Source: Gaiellaceae bacterium (GTDB lineage: Bacteria > Actinomycetota > Thermoleophilia > Gaiellales > Gaiellaceae). From it: DNA of 64,000 nucleotides. The notes beneath the pieces were generated by a model. That model was not told the origin of the DNA. It did no database searches and was given only the letters and a program-made list of their open reading frames with translations. This document shows, piece after piece, positions 42,291 through 50,526 of the stretch; within the stretch, counting starts at the first letter, position 1; the number at the start of each line of letters is the position of its first letter. The DNA lies in the NCBI GenBank assembly GCA_026002995.1, contig BPGK01000001.1, positions 2,108,001 to 2,172,000 of the forward strand, written 5' to 3'. A program made the translations under genes and the position numbers.

Positions 42291-44609
42291 GTGAGTACGT
42301 CACCGGCGCTGATACGGGGGCTACTGCCCGAGGATCCCTTCCTGGAGACGTACCTCGTGCGGCCCGGCGGGGCGACGGTGTTCGCCCTCGGGCCCGACGA
42401 GCGGCTGACCGTCATCGACCGGGACGGAGGTCAGATCGCGGAGGTCACCGCGCTCGACGAGCGTGGCGAGGACGACGCAGCCGCGCTCGGAGCGCGGGCC
42501 GACGCTCCGGCGACGGTGATCCGGCAGGCGCTCGCCGACCGCGACGGCTCGCTCCTCTGGCGGGAGCTCGCTGCCCGCGGGCTCGACCCGGCGGAGGCGC
42601 GCGCGATCCGACTCTTCGGCGAGTGGTCGCCGCCCGGCGCTACGCAGACATTCCGCGCCGACCGCCCCGTGACGATCGTCGTCGCAGCCCCGGCCGGGCG
42701 CATCGTCGACGGCGCCCCCCCACCCTCGGAGCTCCTCGTCGAGGTCCGGCGCACGGCCCCCCGGGTCTACGAGCAGTTCGAGCTTCCGCCGCCGCTCGCC
42801 GAGCCGCGTCTCGACTTCCGCGTGGACGCCGCGACCGCACGCGCGTACGAGGTGCGCGCAGGCGAGTACATCCAGGTCATCGACATCGAAGGGAAGCAGT
42901 GCTCCGACTTCCTCGCGTTCCATCGCCGCAAGCTCGAGGCAGGGCTCGAGCGCGGACTCGATGCCACGACCACCCGTACGCTCATGGGCCACGCGTACCC
43001 GCAGCCGGGCCTGCACGGGAAGTTCTACGACGTGGACATGGATCCGCTCGTCGAGGTCGTCCGCGACACCGTCGGCCGCCACGACACGTTCGCTCTCGCT
43101 TGCACGGCCCGCTACTACGAGGACATGGGGTACCCCGGCCATGTCAACTGCACGGACAACTTCAACGGCCAGGTGACACCGTACGGCATCGCCCCGCGGA
43201 AGGGGTGGGAAGCGCTGAACTTCTTCTACAACACCGGGTTCGACTCGAACCTCGTCTTCGTCATGGACGAGCCGTGGTCGCGCCCGGGCGACTACGTGCT
43301 CCTGCGTGCGATGACCGACCTCGTCTGCGCCTCCTCGGCCTGCCCGGATGACATCGACCCCGCGAACGGGTGGCAGATCACGCCCGTCCAGGTGCGCGTG
43401 TACGCGCCCGACAACCGCTTCTCGATGGCGATCGCGCACCGTGTGACGCCCGACGCACCGCCGGTCTTGACGAAGGAGACGAGCTTCCACCCGCGGACGA
43501 GCGAGCTGACGAAGAGCTTCGTCGAGTACCGCGGCTACTGGCTTCCGCACTGCTTCGACAACCACGGGGCGATCGCGGAGTACTGGGCCTGCCGCGAGAA
43601 GGTCGCGATCATGGACCTCTCGCCGCTTCGCAAGTGGGAGGTGCTCGGCCCGGACGCGGAGGCGCTCATCCAACTCGCGATCACCCGCGACGCCCGGCGT
43701 CTCTCCGTCGGGCAGGTCACGTACACCGCGCTCTGCAACGAGACCGGCGGGATGATCGACGACGCCACCGTCTACCGCCTCGGGCAGGACAACTTCCGCT
43801 TCGTCGGGGGCGACGAGTACGACGGCGTCTGGCTCAAAGAGCTCGCCGAGAAGCACGAGCTCAGGGTGTGGGTGAAGCCGTCGACCGATCAGCTCCACAA
43901 CGTCGCCGTCCAGGGGCCCGAGAGCCGCGAGCTCCTCAAGAAGATCGTGTGGACGCCCCCCACGCAGACCGCGCTCGAGGATCTGAAGTGGTTCCGCTTT
44001 ACCGTCGGCCGGATCAAGACGTACGACGGGATCCCGATCGTCGTCTCTCGCACCGGCTACACAGGCGAGCTCGGGTACGAGGTGTGGTGCCACCCCTCCG
44101 ACGGACCCGCAGTCTGGGACGCGATCTGGGAAGCCGGACAGGAGCACGGCCTCACTCCGCTCGGCCTCGAGGCCCTCGACATCCTCCGCATCGAGTCGGG
44201 GCTCATCTTCGCCGGCTACGAGTTCGACGACCAGGTCGACCCCTTCGAGGCGGGAATCGGCTTCGCCGTGGACTTCCGCACCGACGACGACTTCGTCGGC
44301 CGGGCTGCGCTCGAGGAGCGCAAAGCGCATCCGCAACGCACGCTCGTCGGGCTCGAGCTCGAGGGGAACGAGACGGCCGGTCACGGAGACGAGGTCTACG
44401 TCGGGCGCAGGCGCGTCGGCGTCGTCACGAGCGGTACGCGGAGCCCGATCCTGCGAAAGAACATCGCGCTCTGCCGGATGGCCGTGCAGTACGCGGAGCT
44501 CGGCACGCGGGTCGAGGTCGGCAAGCTGGACGGCCTGCAGAAGCGCATTCCGGCGACCGTCGTTCGCTTCCCGTTCTACGACCCCGAGAAGGAGAGGCCG
44601 AGATCCTGA
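42291..44609 (+). CDS. DUF1989-GcvT fusion aminomethyltransferase
   Basis: 772 residues, GTG start. The first about 370 residues fit a DUF1989 (urea-carboxylase-associated) fold, with RAGEYIQVIDIEGKQCSDFLAFHRRKLEAGLERG, where the QCSDF cysteine and nearby HDTF, NCTDNF could be metal ligands. Then a GcvT domain (KVAIMDLSPLRKWEVLGPDAEALIQLAITRD, SRTGYTGELGYEVWC, LGLEALDILRIESGLIF) with GcvT C-terminal domain. It probably transfers a C1 unit to H4folate from an N- or S-methyl donor. Downstream of the amine oxidase and ACAD genes, 1 nt overlap with PhyH. Exact substrate open. Confidence 0.82.
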   Translation: MSTSPALIRGLLPEDPFLETYLVRPGGATVFALGPDERLTVIDRDGGQIAEVTALDERGEDDAAALGARADAPATVIRQALADRDGSLLWRELAARGLDPAEARAIRLFGEWSPPGATQTFRADRPVTIVVAAPAGRIVDGAPPPSELLVEVRRTAPRVYEQFELPPPLAEPRLDFRVDAATARAYEVRAGEYIQVIDIEGKQCSDFLAFHRRKLEAGLERGLDATTTRTLMGHAYPQPGLHGKFYDVDMDPLVEVVRDTVGRHDTFALACTARYYEDMGYPGHVNCTDNFNGQVTPYGIAPRKGWEALNFFYNTGFDSNLVFVMDEPWSRPGDYVLLRAMTDLVCASSACPDDIDPANGWQITPVQVRVYAPDNRFSMAIAHRVTPDAPPVLTKETSFHPRTSELTKSFVEYRGYWLPHCFDNHGAIAEYWACREKVAIMDLSPLRKWEVLGPDAEALIQLAITRDARRLSVGQVTYTALCNETGGMIDDATVYRLGQDNFRFVGGDEYDGVWLKELAEKHELRVWVKPSTDQLHNVAVQGPESRELLKKIVWTPPTQTALEDLKWFRFTVGRIKTYDGIPIVVSRTGYTGELGYEVWCHPSDGPAVWDAIWEAGQEHGLTPLGLEALDILRIESGLIFAGYEFDDQVDPFEAGIGFAVDFRTDDDFVGRAALEERKAHPQRTLVGLELEGNETAGHGDEVYVGRRRVGVVTSGTRSPILRKNIALCRMAVQYAELGTRVEVGKLDGLQKRIPATVVRFPFYDPEKERPRS

Positions 44610-45484
44610 TGGCAATCAGCGCACAGCTCGTCGACTCGTTCACGCCGGAGCAGGTCGAGTCGTTCCACCGTGACGGCTTCCTCATCATCGAAGAGGGACT
44701 CATCGCGCCTGACGCGCTCGAGCCCCTGCGCGAGCGCTACCTGCGGCTGTTCGAAGGCGACTACGAGACGGGCATCCGCCCCGACGAGGTGAACTGGGTG
44801 CCGGGCCGCGACCCGGAGGACCGTACGCGTCAGCTCTGCAACGCCTGGAAGTCGGACACGCTCGTCGCTGCGCAGGTCCTCTCGGAGCGCATCGGTCGCC
44901 TCGCGGCGCAGCTCGCCGGTTACCGCGGCGTGCGGATTCTCCAGGACAACGTCCTCTGGAAACCGCCTGGGACGAAGGCGATCGGCTTCCACCAGGACTC
45001 CTCGTACGCGGACTACCTCGTACCAGCCGAGATGATCACCTGCTGGATGTCGCTGCACGACACGGAACCCGACGCAGGCCCGCTCGCGTTCGTCCCCGGC
45101 TCCCACCGCTGGCCGAAGACGCCGCCCGAGCGCTCGCAGTTCCATGCGCCTGACGACTGGCTCGCAGGCGTGCGCTCCTCCGCGCCCGAGGGGGCCGAGA
45201 TCGAGACGGTGCCGGTGGTCGTCAAGGCCGGCGGCGGCTCGTTCCACCACGGCCTCGTCTGGCACGGATCGGAGCCGAACACGAGCGGAACGACGGCCCG
45301 CATGGCTCTCGTCTCGCACATGATCCCGGTGGAGGCACGGTTCCACCACGAGAACGTGGACGTGACCTACTCGCGCTACCGGCGCCGTGGCGACCTCGCG
45401 CTCGACGAGTCCTTCTTCCCCGTCATGTGGGACGAGTCGGGCTACCGAACGCCCTGGCTCGCCGAGCTCCCGCCGCTCCCCTGA
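44609..45484 (+). CDS. Phytanoyl-CoA dioxygenase (PhyH)-type Fe(II)/2-oxoglutarate oxygenase
   Basis: 291 residues. FTPEQVESFHRDGFLIIEEGLI is the PhyH N-terminus; the iron triad H128-x-D130 (FHQDSSY) and H219 (LVWHGSEPN), and R231 for the 2-oxoglutarate carboxylate are present. It should hydroxylate a C-H bond using 2-oxoglutarate and O2, perhaps oxidatively removing an N-methyl group of the compound handled by the neighbouring GcvT fusion. The ATG overlaps the GcvT stop by 1 base, so both are translated together. Presence of an O2 enzyme points to an aerobic host. Confidence 0.86.
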   Translation: MAISAQLVDSFTPEQVESFHRDGFLIIEEGLIAPDALEPLRERYLRLFEGDYETGIRPDEVNWVPGRDPEDRTRQLCNAWKSDTLVAAQVLSERIGRLAAQLAGYRGVRILQDNVLWKPPGTKAIGFHQDSSYADYLVPAEMITCWMSLHDTEPDAGPLAFVPGSHRWPKTPPERSQFHAPDDWLAGVRSSAPEGAEIETVPVVVKAGGGSFHHGLVWHGSEPNTSGTTARMALVSHMIPVEARFHHENVDVTYSRYRRRGDLALDESFFPVMWDESGYRTPWLAELPPLP

Positions 45485-45520
45485 CGCACGGGCGCGGGCG
45501 AAACGGTCGGCGCGTACCGC

Positions 45521-45606
45521 GCAACACCGGGGTCAGGTCCCTTTCGTTGCGCGCGTGCTCGATGCCTTCCCTCGCTGCAACACGGGAGACCTGACCCCCT
45601 GTTGCG
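45521..45606. repeat. Dispersed palindromic repeat, copy 2
   Basis: Same family as 11470-11521: GGGGTCAGGTC (45529-45539) and GACCTGACCCC (45588-45598) arms, here separated by a longer, imperfect 48-nt middle; GCAACA and GTTGCG flank the element. Lies after the PhyH stop, before the convergent gene at 45703. Confidence 0.75.
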
Positions 45607-45633
45607 TCGGTCGCCCGCATGGAGGAAGCACGC

Positions 45634-45653
45634 GGGCGAGGGAAGCCTCGCCC
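45634..45653. terminator. Hairpin in the convergent spacer 45607-45702
   Basis: GGGCGAGG-GAAG-CCTCGCCC, an 8-bp stem with a tetraloop, between converging genes. The outer CCCTACG resembles the CGTAGGGGCGA of the hairpin at 54897-54918, so it may be both a terminator and part of a repeat family. Confidence 0.45.
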
Positions 45654-45702
45654 CTACGAGGTGGTGGGAGGAACGTCGGGTGCGACTCGCCCGAGCGATC
45701 CC

Positions 45703-46737
45703 TCAGGCCGTCTCGCGGAAGCGCGAAGCAAGCACCTCGATGAGACCTACCGCCGCCCGTGGGTCCGCCTCGAGCGCCGCAACGAGCTGCTCCCGCGTGA
45801 CGACGACGCAGCGCACCGGCCCGACGGCCGTGACATCGGCGATGCGCTTGCCGACCGGGTCGAGCACCTCGATCTCGCCGACGAGTTCCCCCGGCCCGAG
45901 CATCAGCGAGCGACCGGGCCGCTCGACGCGGACCTCCCCCTCGACGACGAGCAGCAGCTCCGAGCCCGGCTCGCCGCGGCGCATGATCGCCGCCCCGTCC
46001 TCGTACCTGCGCTCGACGCCGTGCGCGAGGATCGGCTCGAGGAGCTCGTGCGGCAGCGCCGAGAACACGCGCTGGTCACGGACGAGCCGCTCGTAGCGTC
46101 CGCCGTGGAAGAGGAGTGGCTCGCCCTCGCCGTAGCGGGCGTAGACGACCTGGCCGAGGAAGAGCGAGTGGTCACCACCCCAGTACGAGCGCACGATCCG
46201 CGTCGCGAGGTGCGCGAGCGCACCCTCGACGAGCGGGGTGTCGTGCACGAGCTCGAACCGGGGCTCCACGTCCTCGGCGCCGGGTCTTCCCGCGAAGTGG
46301 TCCGAGAGCGCCGCTTGCCCGGCCTCGAGCACGTTGACGCCGAGCCGCGTGCCCTCGTGCAGGAGGTCGTTCATGCGCGCCCGCCGATCGATCGAGACGA
46401 GCACGAGCGGCGGTCGGAGGGAGACGGACATGAAGGCGTTCGCCGTCATCCCGTGGACGTTCTCACCGACCCGCGTCGTGAGGATCGTGACCCCGGTCGC
46501 GAACATCCCGAGCGTCCTCCGGAAGGCGATTGCGGGGTCGCCTTCGAGCCCGGCACCGAGCTCGAGCTCGTCGCCGGCCGGGAGCTCGTCGAACGACGCT
46601 CCGAAGGCCTCTGGGGCGGCGATCGCGCTCGCGATCGCGACCTCGAACTCCTCGGGAGCCTCTCGCTGCACCGCCATGACTCCTACGGACTCTACTCCGC
46701 GCTCGGCCTCGCGTTGGAGGTTGAAACCGTCTGGCAT
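45703..46737 (-). CDS. Flavin reductase-like domain fused to a cyclic-nucleotide-binding domain
   Basis: 344 residues from ATG 46737 (in-frame upstream sequence has no family look). Residues about 55-215 form a flavin-reductase/FMN-binding split barrel (FRRTLGMFATGVTILTTRVGENVHGMTANAFMSVSLRPPLVLVSI, RLGVNVLEAGQAALSDHFAG, VRSYWGGDHSLFLGQVV); about 220-340 is a CNB/CRP-like domain (FSALPHELLEPILAHGVERRYEDGAAIMRRGEPGSELLLVVEGEVRV, LVGEIEVLD). A flavin supply or oxidoreductase switched by a small nucleotide is implied. Divergent from the Amt-like gene with 139 nt of shared promoter. Fusion order is unusual. Confidence 0.82.
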   Translation of the reverse strand: MPDGFNLQREAERGVESVGVMAVQREAPEEFEVAIASAIAAPEAFGASFDELPAGDELELGAGLEGDPAIAFRRTLGMFATGVTILTTRVGENVHGMTANAFMSVSLRPPLVLVSIDRRARMNDLLHEGTRLGVNVLEAGQAALSDHFAGRPGAEDVEPRFELVHDTPLVEGALAHLATRIVRSYWGGDHSLFLGQVVYARYGEGEPLLFHGGRYERLVRDQRVFSALPHELLEPILAHGVERRYEDGAAIMRRGEPGSELLLVVEGEVRVERPGRSLMLGPGELVGEIEVLDPVGKRIADVTAVGPVRCVVVTREQLVAALEADPRAAVGLIEVLASRFRETA

Positions 46738-46876
46738 GCCACCGATAATCGACCTCCGTGGCGGGAGTTGACGTCCTCTTCGGATCCGGAGGTGGTGGCG
46801 GAGTTGCCGTGCTCGCGCCACTCGGCCACCGCCTTCGGCCAGGCTCCGCCGACCATCCGACCGAAAGGAGTCGCCG

Positions 46877-48307
46877 ATGCACCTAGCGAGCCTGCTCGCA
46901 CAGCAGTTCCCGGACCAGGTGACGACGAACTCGCTTCTCCAAAACGTCGTCTACGCCTCCGGAACCGTGGGCGCGCTCGTCATCCTCGCGGGCCTCATCC
47001 TCGTCGACCTGGGTGGCGTTCGCCGCGTCAACGTCTTCGCTTCAGCAGCGGAGAAGCTGATCGGGTTCTTCATCGGCTTCGCCGTCTACTTCCTGATCGG
47101 CTTCGCCATCTGGAACTGGCAGTACTACGTCGCCTTCGAGGTGGACAGCCCGTACTGGCAGGCAGTGAAGGACTGGTGGTTGGGAGGCACCTTCGCGAAC
47201 GGGCTCGCGCAGGACGTCGACCCGAACAGCATGGGCGCGAACCTCAACAACCAGCAGATCTTCATCTTCTTCCTCGCCTGCTTCGCCGGGCTCATCAACG
47301 TCCTCTTCCACCTCGCAGTGACCGAGCGGATGCGGGCGATGGCGTACTACGTCGTGTGCGCGGTCGCGGCGGTCATGTCGTCGATCCTGAGCTGGCTCAC
47401 GTGGGGCTCCACGGGCCCGCTCACGAACGCCGGCTACCACGACTTCTTCGGCGCGGGCTTCGTGTACCTCTTCCCCGCCGGCATGGCGCTCGTCTTCGTG
47501 CGCAAGGTCGGGTCGCGGCCGGGCATGTACCACCAGCACCCGAAGGTGCCGCAGTTCCGCTCGTACAACCTCGGGCTGACGACGCTCGGGGTGGTCTTCA
47601 TCATCAGCGGCCTGCCGATGGTGATCCTCTCCTGCCTCTTCTTCTTCGGCGCGCCCGAATCCGCCTACGCGGTGAGCGTGACGATGGCGGAGACGAGCGT
47701 CGGGATCGCCTTCAACAACCTCGGACTCGCCTGGTGCGCAGGCGCGCTCATGGGCGCGATTCTCGCGTACCGGACGAAGAAGTACATCTACCTCCTGCTC
47801 GGCCCGTTCGCCGGCTACGTCTCCGGGTCGCCGGCGTTCGACGTCTACACGCCGTGGCAGATGTTCCTCGTCGCCTTCTTCGCGCCGCTCGTCGCGTACG
47901 TCGTCTACGAGGAAACCCAGAAACGGCACTGGGACGAGCACAAGCTGACCCCGCTCTTCGTCGGCGTCGGCACCTACGGCCTACTCATGGTCGGGTTGAT
48001 CGACTGGGGCACCGCTCAGAGCGGGTACTTCGGAATCGAGGAGGGCGACTTCGCCTTCCAGCACGCCGAGATCAACGTCTTCTGGCAGGCGCTCGGCGTG
48101 ATCGTCAGCATCGGCTTCGGCGTCGTCACGGCGGCGATCCTGGCCCCGATCCTCGAGCGCACGACCGGCCTCAAGCTCGACGACGAGGAGCAGGTCGTCG
48201 GACTCGACTGGGGCGAGTGGGAGATCCGACACGACATCGAGCCCGAGTGGGGCGAGGCCGCTCCGCCGCCCGAGCGGCCGGATGCCGTTCCCTCGGCAGC
48301 CTCGTAG
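46877..48307 (+). CDS. Amt-like membrane protein lacking the twin histidines
   Basis: 476 residues with ribosome site AAAGGAG. About eleven hydrophobic helices and overall similarity to the Amt-like protein at 50527 (GLILVDLGGVRRVN against GFMAYEGGASRRKN; GYHDFFGAGFVYLFPAG against GFHDAIASGVVHGVAG). The first pore histidine is Tyr here and the second (VHG motif) is Val in PLFVGVGTYG, so ammonium deprotonation as in AmtB would not work by the normal route. Cytosolic C-tail rich in Glu/Asp/Pro. Could carry methylammonium, amines, or serve as partner or sensor for the second protein. Strong terminator follows. Confidence 0.72.
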   Translation: MHLASLLAQQFPDQVTTNSLLQNVVYASGTVGALVILAGLILVDLGGVRRVNVFASAAEKLIGFFIGFAVYFLIGFAIWNWQYYVAFEVDSPYWQAVKDWWLGGTFANGLAQDVDPNSMGANLNNQQIFIFFLACFAGLINVLFHLAVTERMRAMAYYVVCAVAAVMSSILSWLTWGSTGPLTNAGYHDFFGAGFVYLFPAGMALVFVRKVGSRPGMYHQHPKVPQFRSYNLGLTTLGVVFIISGLPMVILSCLFFFGAPESAYAVSVTMAETSVGIAFNNLGLAWCAGALMGAILAYRTKKYIYLLLGPFAGYVSGSPAFDVYTPWQMFLVAFFAPLVAYVVYEETQKRHWDEHKLTPLFVGVGTYGLLMVGLIDWGTAQSGYFGIEEGDFAFQHAEINVFWQALGVIVSIGFGVVTAAILAPILERTTGLKLDDEEQVVGLDWGEWEIRHDIEPEWGEAAPPPERPDAVPSAAS

Positions 48308-48326
48308 GCGTACTCGGAGCGATCCG

Positions 48327-48362
48327 GAGCCGCGGCCGGGAGGTTCCTCCCGGCCGCGGCTC
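48327..48362 (+). terminator. Strong GC hairpin after the Amt-like gene
   Basis: Perfect 17-bp stem (GAGCCGCGGCCGGGAGG and its complement) with a 2-nt loop, 19 nt after the Amt-like stop, followed by TCTTG. Best terminator candidate of the window. The spacer beyond it has a -10-like TATACT (48398-48403) and a GGGAG ribosome site for the next gene. Confidence 0.7.
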
Positions 48363-48430
48363 TTGAGGGGCTCGAAGCGACGTGGTAACGTGTGCCTTAT
48401 ACTGCAATAGAGTTGGCGAGGGAGCAACAG

Positions 48431-49747
48431 ATGGAGATTCCGAAGCGCAGCGGATACGTCGTCGTCGGAGCCGGCATCCACGGCCTCTCGACCGCCTTCC
48501 ACCTCGCGCAGGAGCTCGAGGCGCGCGGTCTCGGCTCGGGCGCGGACGTCGTCGTCCTCGACAAGGCGGGGCCGGGCGCGGGGGCGTCCGGAATCGCCTG
48601 CGGCGTCGTCCGGAACAACTACTTCCAGCCCGCCATGAGCGAGCTCATGCAGGCCTGCGTCGAGGTCTGGGAGTCGGACCCGGCAGCCTACGCGTACAAC
48701 CCGGTCGGCTACATCGCACTCGGCGCCGCGGTCCAGGAGGACGACTTGACGGCGACCTACGAGCGCCAGGAGCGGATCGGCTACCGATCCGAGCTCATCG
48801 TCGGCGCGGCCGAGGTCGATCGCCACATGCGCTCGCTCTTCCCGGACTGGCGCGCGAAAGGGGTCACGATCTGCCTCCACGAGCACCAAGGGGGCTTCGC
48901 ATTCAACATGGACTCCGTCCACGGCCTCTACGGGAAGTGCAAGGAGAAGGGCGTCTCTGTCCTCTCGGGCATCGAGGTGACCGGATTCCGCGACGCAAGC
49001 GACGGCACGATCTCGGCCGTCGAGACCTCGCACGGTGCGATCGAGGTCGGCGAGCAGGTGGTGATCGCTCCGGGTCCGTGGGCGAAGCACTTCTGGGCGC
49101 TGCTCGGCCTCCCCGAGCGGATCGACATCCGCACACCGTCGGGAGACGTCGTGCGCGACCAGCCGATGTGGACGTACTGGAACCTCCAGGAGGGTGAGAT
49201 CACCGTCGACCCGCTCGTCTTCTCCACCGCCGACGGCGGCGCCCCGCCAGTGATCCACCTCGACACCGACGCGCCCCTGTACACGGACGAGGGAAAGCTC
49301 ATCACCGACGAGCTCTGGGGCATCTACTTCAAGCGCGACCGCCACGGCGTCCAAGGCGGAGCGTCCCCGCTCGTCGTCGAGGGCGACGTCGAGCTCGACC
49401 CCTACCCGCAGACAACGGACGTCGATCCCGGCTTCCCGGACATGTGGTGCGCGGCGCTCTCGCATGCGATGAGCCGCTTCGAAGGCTGCCGCGCCCACTA
49501 CAAGCAGGCACGCTCGGGTGGCGTCGGCGCGTTCACCGCGGACAACTTCCCGGTCTTCGACTACCTGCGGCCGAACCTGTACGCGATCCTCGACTCGAAC
49601 CACGGGTACAAGATGATCGGCGTCGGCAGAGAGGTCGCCAAGGTCCTCGTCGGCGAGCACTCGGCGCTCCTCTACCCCTTCCGCTACGAGCGCTTCCAGA
49701 CGGGAGACCTGCACCCGGTCTCAAGCTCGCCGTATCCCTGGAGTTGA
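48431..49747 (+). CDS. FAD-dependent amine oxidoreductase (DAO family), paralog 2
   Basis: 438 residues. YVVVGAGIHGLSTAFHLAQELEARG, GPGAGASGIACGVVRNNYFQP, WDDEL-like LWGIYFKRDRHGVQGGASPLV and the C-terminal YAILDSNHGYKMIGVGREVAKVL closely parallel the gene at 39463. It lacks the RHDAV covalent-FMN motif of SoxB. ATG at 48431 has GGGAG upstream; an in-frame ATG at 48392 adds nothing recognisable. It lies between two Amt-like genes, so it may release ammonia or methylamine for them, or from them. Confidence 0.82.
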   Translation: MEIPKRSGYVVVGAGIHGLSTAFHLAQELEARGLGSGADVVVLDKAGPGAGASGIACGVVRNNYFQPAMSELMQACVEVWESDPAAYAYNPVGYIALGAAVQEDDLTATYERQERIGYRSELIVGAAEVDRHMRSLFPDWRAKGVTICLHEHQGGFAFNMDSVHGLYGKCKEKGVSVLSGIEVTGFRDASDGTISAVETSHGAIEVGEQVVIAPGPWAKHFWALLGLPERIDIRTPSGDVVRDQPMWTYWNLQEGEITVDPLVFSTADGGAPPVIHLDTDAPLYTDEGKLITDELWGIYFKRDRHGVQGGASPLVVEGDVELDPYPQTTDVDPGFPDMWCAALSHAMSRFEGCRAHYKQARSGGVGAFTADNFPVFDYLRPNLYAILDSNHGYKMIGVGREVAKVLVGEHSALLYPFRYERFQTGDLHPVSSSPYPWS

Positions 49748-49826
49748 CGTCCTCCCGACGTTTCCTCCGCCGCGCTCCGCGGTCGTCGCTTGCGCGCGGA
49801 CCGGAACTCGTACACGATCTCCCCCG

Positions 49827-50045
49827 ATGCTGCTCTTGCTCCTCCTCGGCTTCTCGCCCCCGCTCATGCTCCTCACGCTCGGGCTCGCGCTCTACCTCAC
49901 CGTGGTCGAGCTGCGCGAGCTCGAGGCGCACTACCTGTGGTGGTTCTGGTGGCTGCTCCTCGTCTTCATGACGCACTTCGTCGGCTACCTCGTCCTCAGG
50001 GCCTACGCTGTCTACCGACGCTGGAACTCCGCCCGCAGCGGGTAA
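49827..50045 (+). CDS. 72-aa two-helix membrane protein
   Basis: 72 residues with two hydrophobic segments, LLLLLLGFSPPLMLLTLGLALYLTVVEL and WWFWWLLLVFMTHFVGYLVL, joined by ELEAHYL, ending in a basic cytosolic tail. No known family seen. The ATG follows an AT-poor spacer without a clear ribosome site. Similar small hydrophobic genes surround the two Amt-like proteins, suggesting accessory subunits. Confidence 0.55.
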   Translation: MLLLLLLGFSPPLMLLTLGLALYLTVVELRELEAHYLWWFWWLLLVFMTHFVGYLVLRAYAVYRRWNSARSG

Positions 50046-50196
50046 CGGGAGGCCCGACCCGGACGCGGCGCCGAGGCGCGGGCTCCGCGATCGACCGCTC
50101 GGCCGGGCCCTGCTCCTCGTCGCCGTCCTCGTCGCCGCGCTCGGCGTCGCCCGCACCTGCGGCAGGCACGAGGACAGGGTCTCGAAGGAGGAGGCG

Positions 50197-50397
50197 GTGG
50201 AGATCGCGAAAGGCGCGGTCGACTTCAGGCCGTGCTCAGAGACGGGGTGCGTCGTCGTGCGCGCTGTCCAGCAGGGCATTCCGCCCCGCCTCGTCTGGAT
50301 CGTGGGACTCGCGGCGGAGGTAGGCGAGGATGGAAAGCCGCTTCGCGCCGAGAGCGTCGTCGTCGACGCTGCGACTGGCGAGGTCTCGCGCCGCTGA
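50197..50397 (+). CDS. Small PepSY-like exported protein, start uncertain
   Basis: The codable frame is open from 49972, but no ATG, GTG or TTG occurs before GTG 50197. Upstream in frame there is a hydrophobic stretch (RALLLVAVLVAALGVA, about 50125-50160) that would make a signal or anchor if translation began at a CTG (about 50128). Residues downstream (VSKEEAVEIAKGAVDF and VVVDAATGEVSRR) resemble a PepSY unit. Either a truncated gene or one with an unusual start. Confidence 0.45.
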   Translation: MEIAKGAVDFRPCSETGCVVVRAVQQGIPPRLVWIVGLAAEVGEDGKPLRAESVVVDAATGEVSRR

Positions 50398-50404
50398 GCG
50401 TTCC

Positions 50405-50436
50405 CGTGTGTACCACACGCACATAGTCGGACCGAC
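50405..50436. promoter_or_regulatory. Inverted repeats in front of the second Amt-like gene
   Basis: CGTGTG-TAC-CACACG (50405-50419) and GTCGG-A-CCGAC (50426-50436), two perfect inverted repeats within 32 nt, about 90-120 nt upstream of the ATG at 50527. Likely regulator sites; identity unknown. Confidence 0.4.
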
Positions 50437-50526
50437 AACGCCGGTACGGCCGGACATGGAAACGGCGTGCACGGCTTCATACGGTCCCCGGGACGTGGAG
50501 CGCAACGCCTCGCGAGGAGGGGTCGA

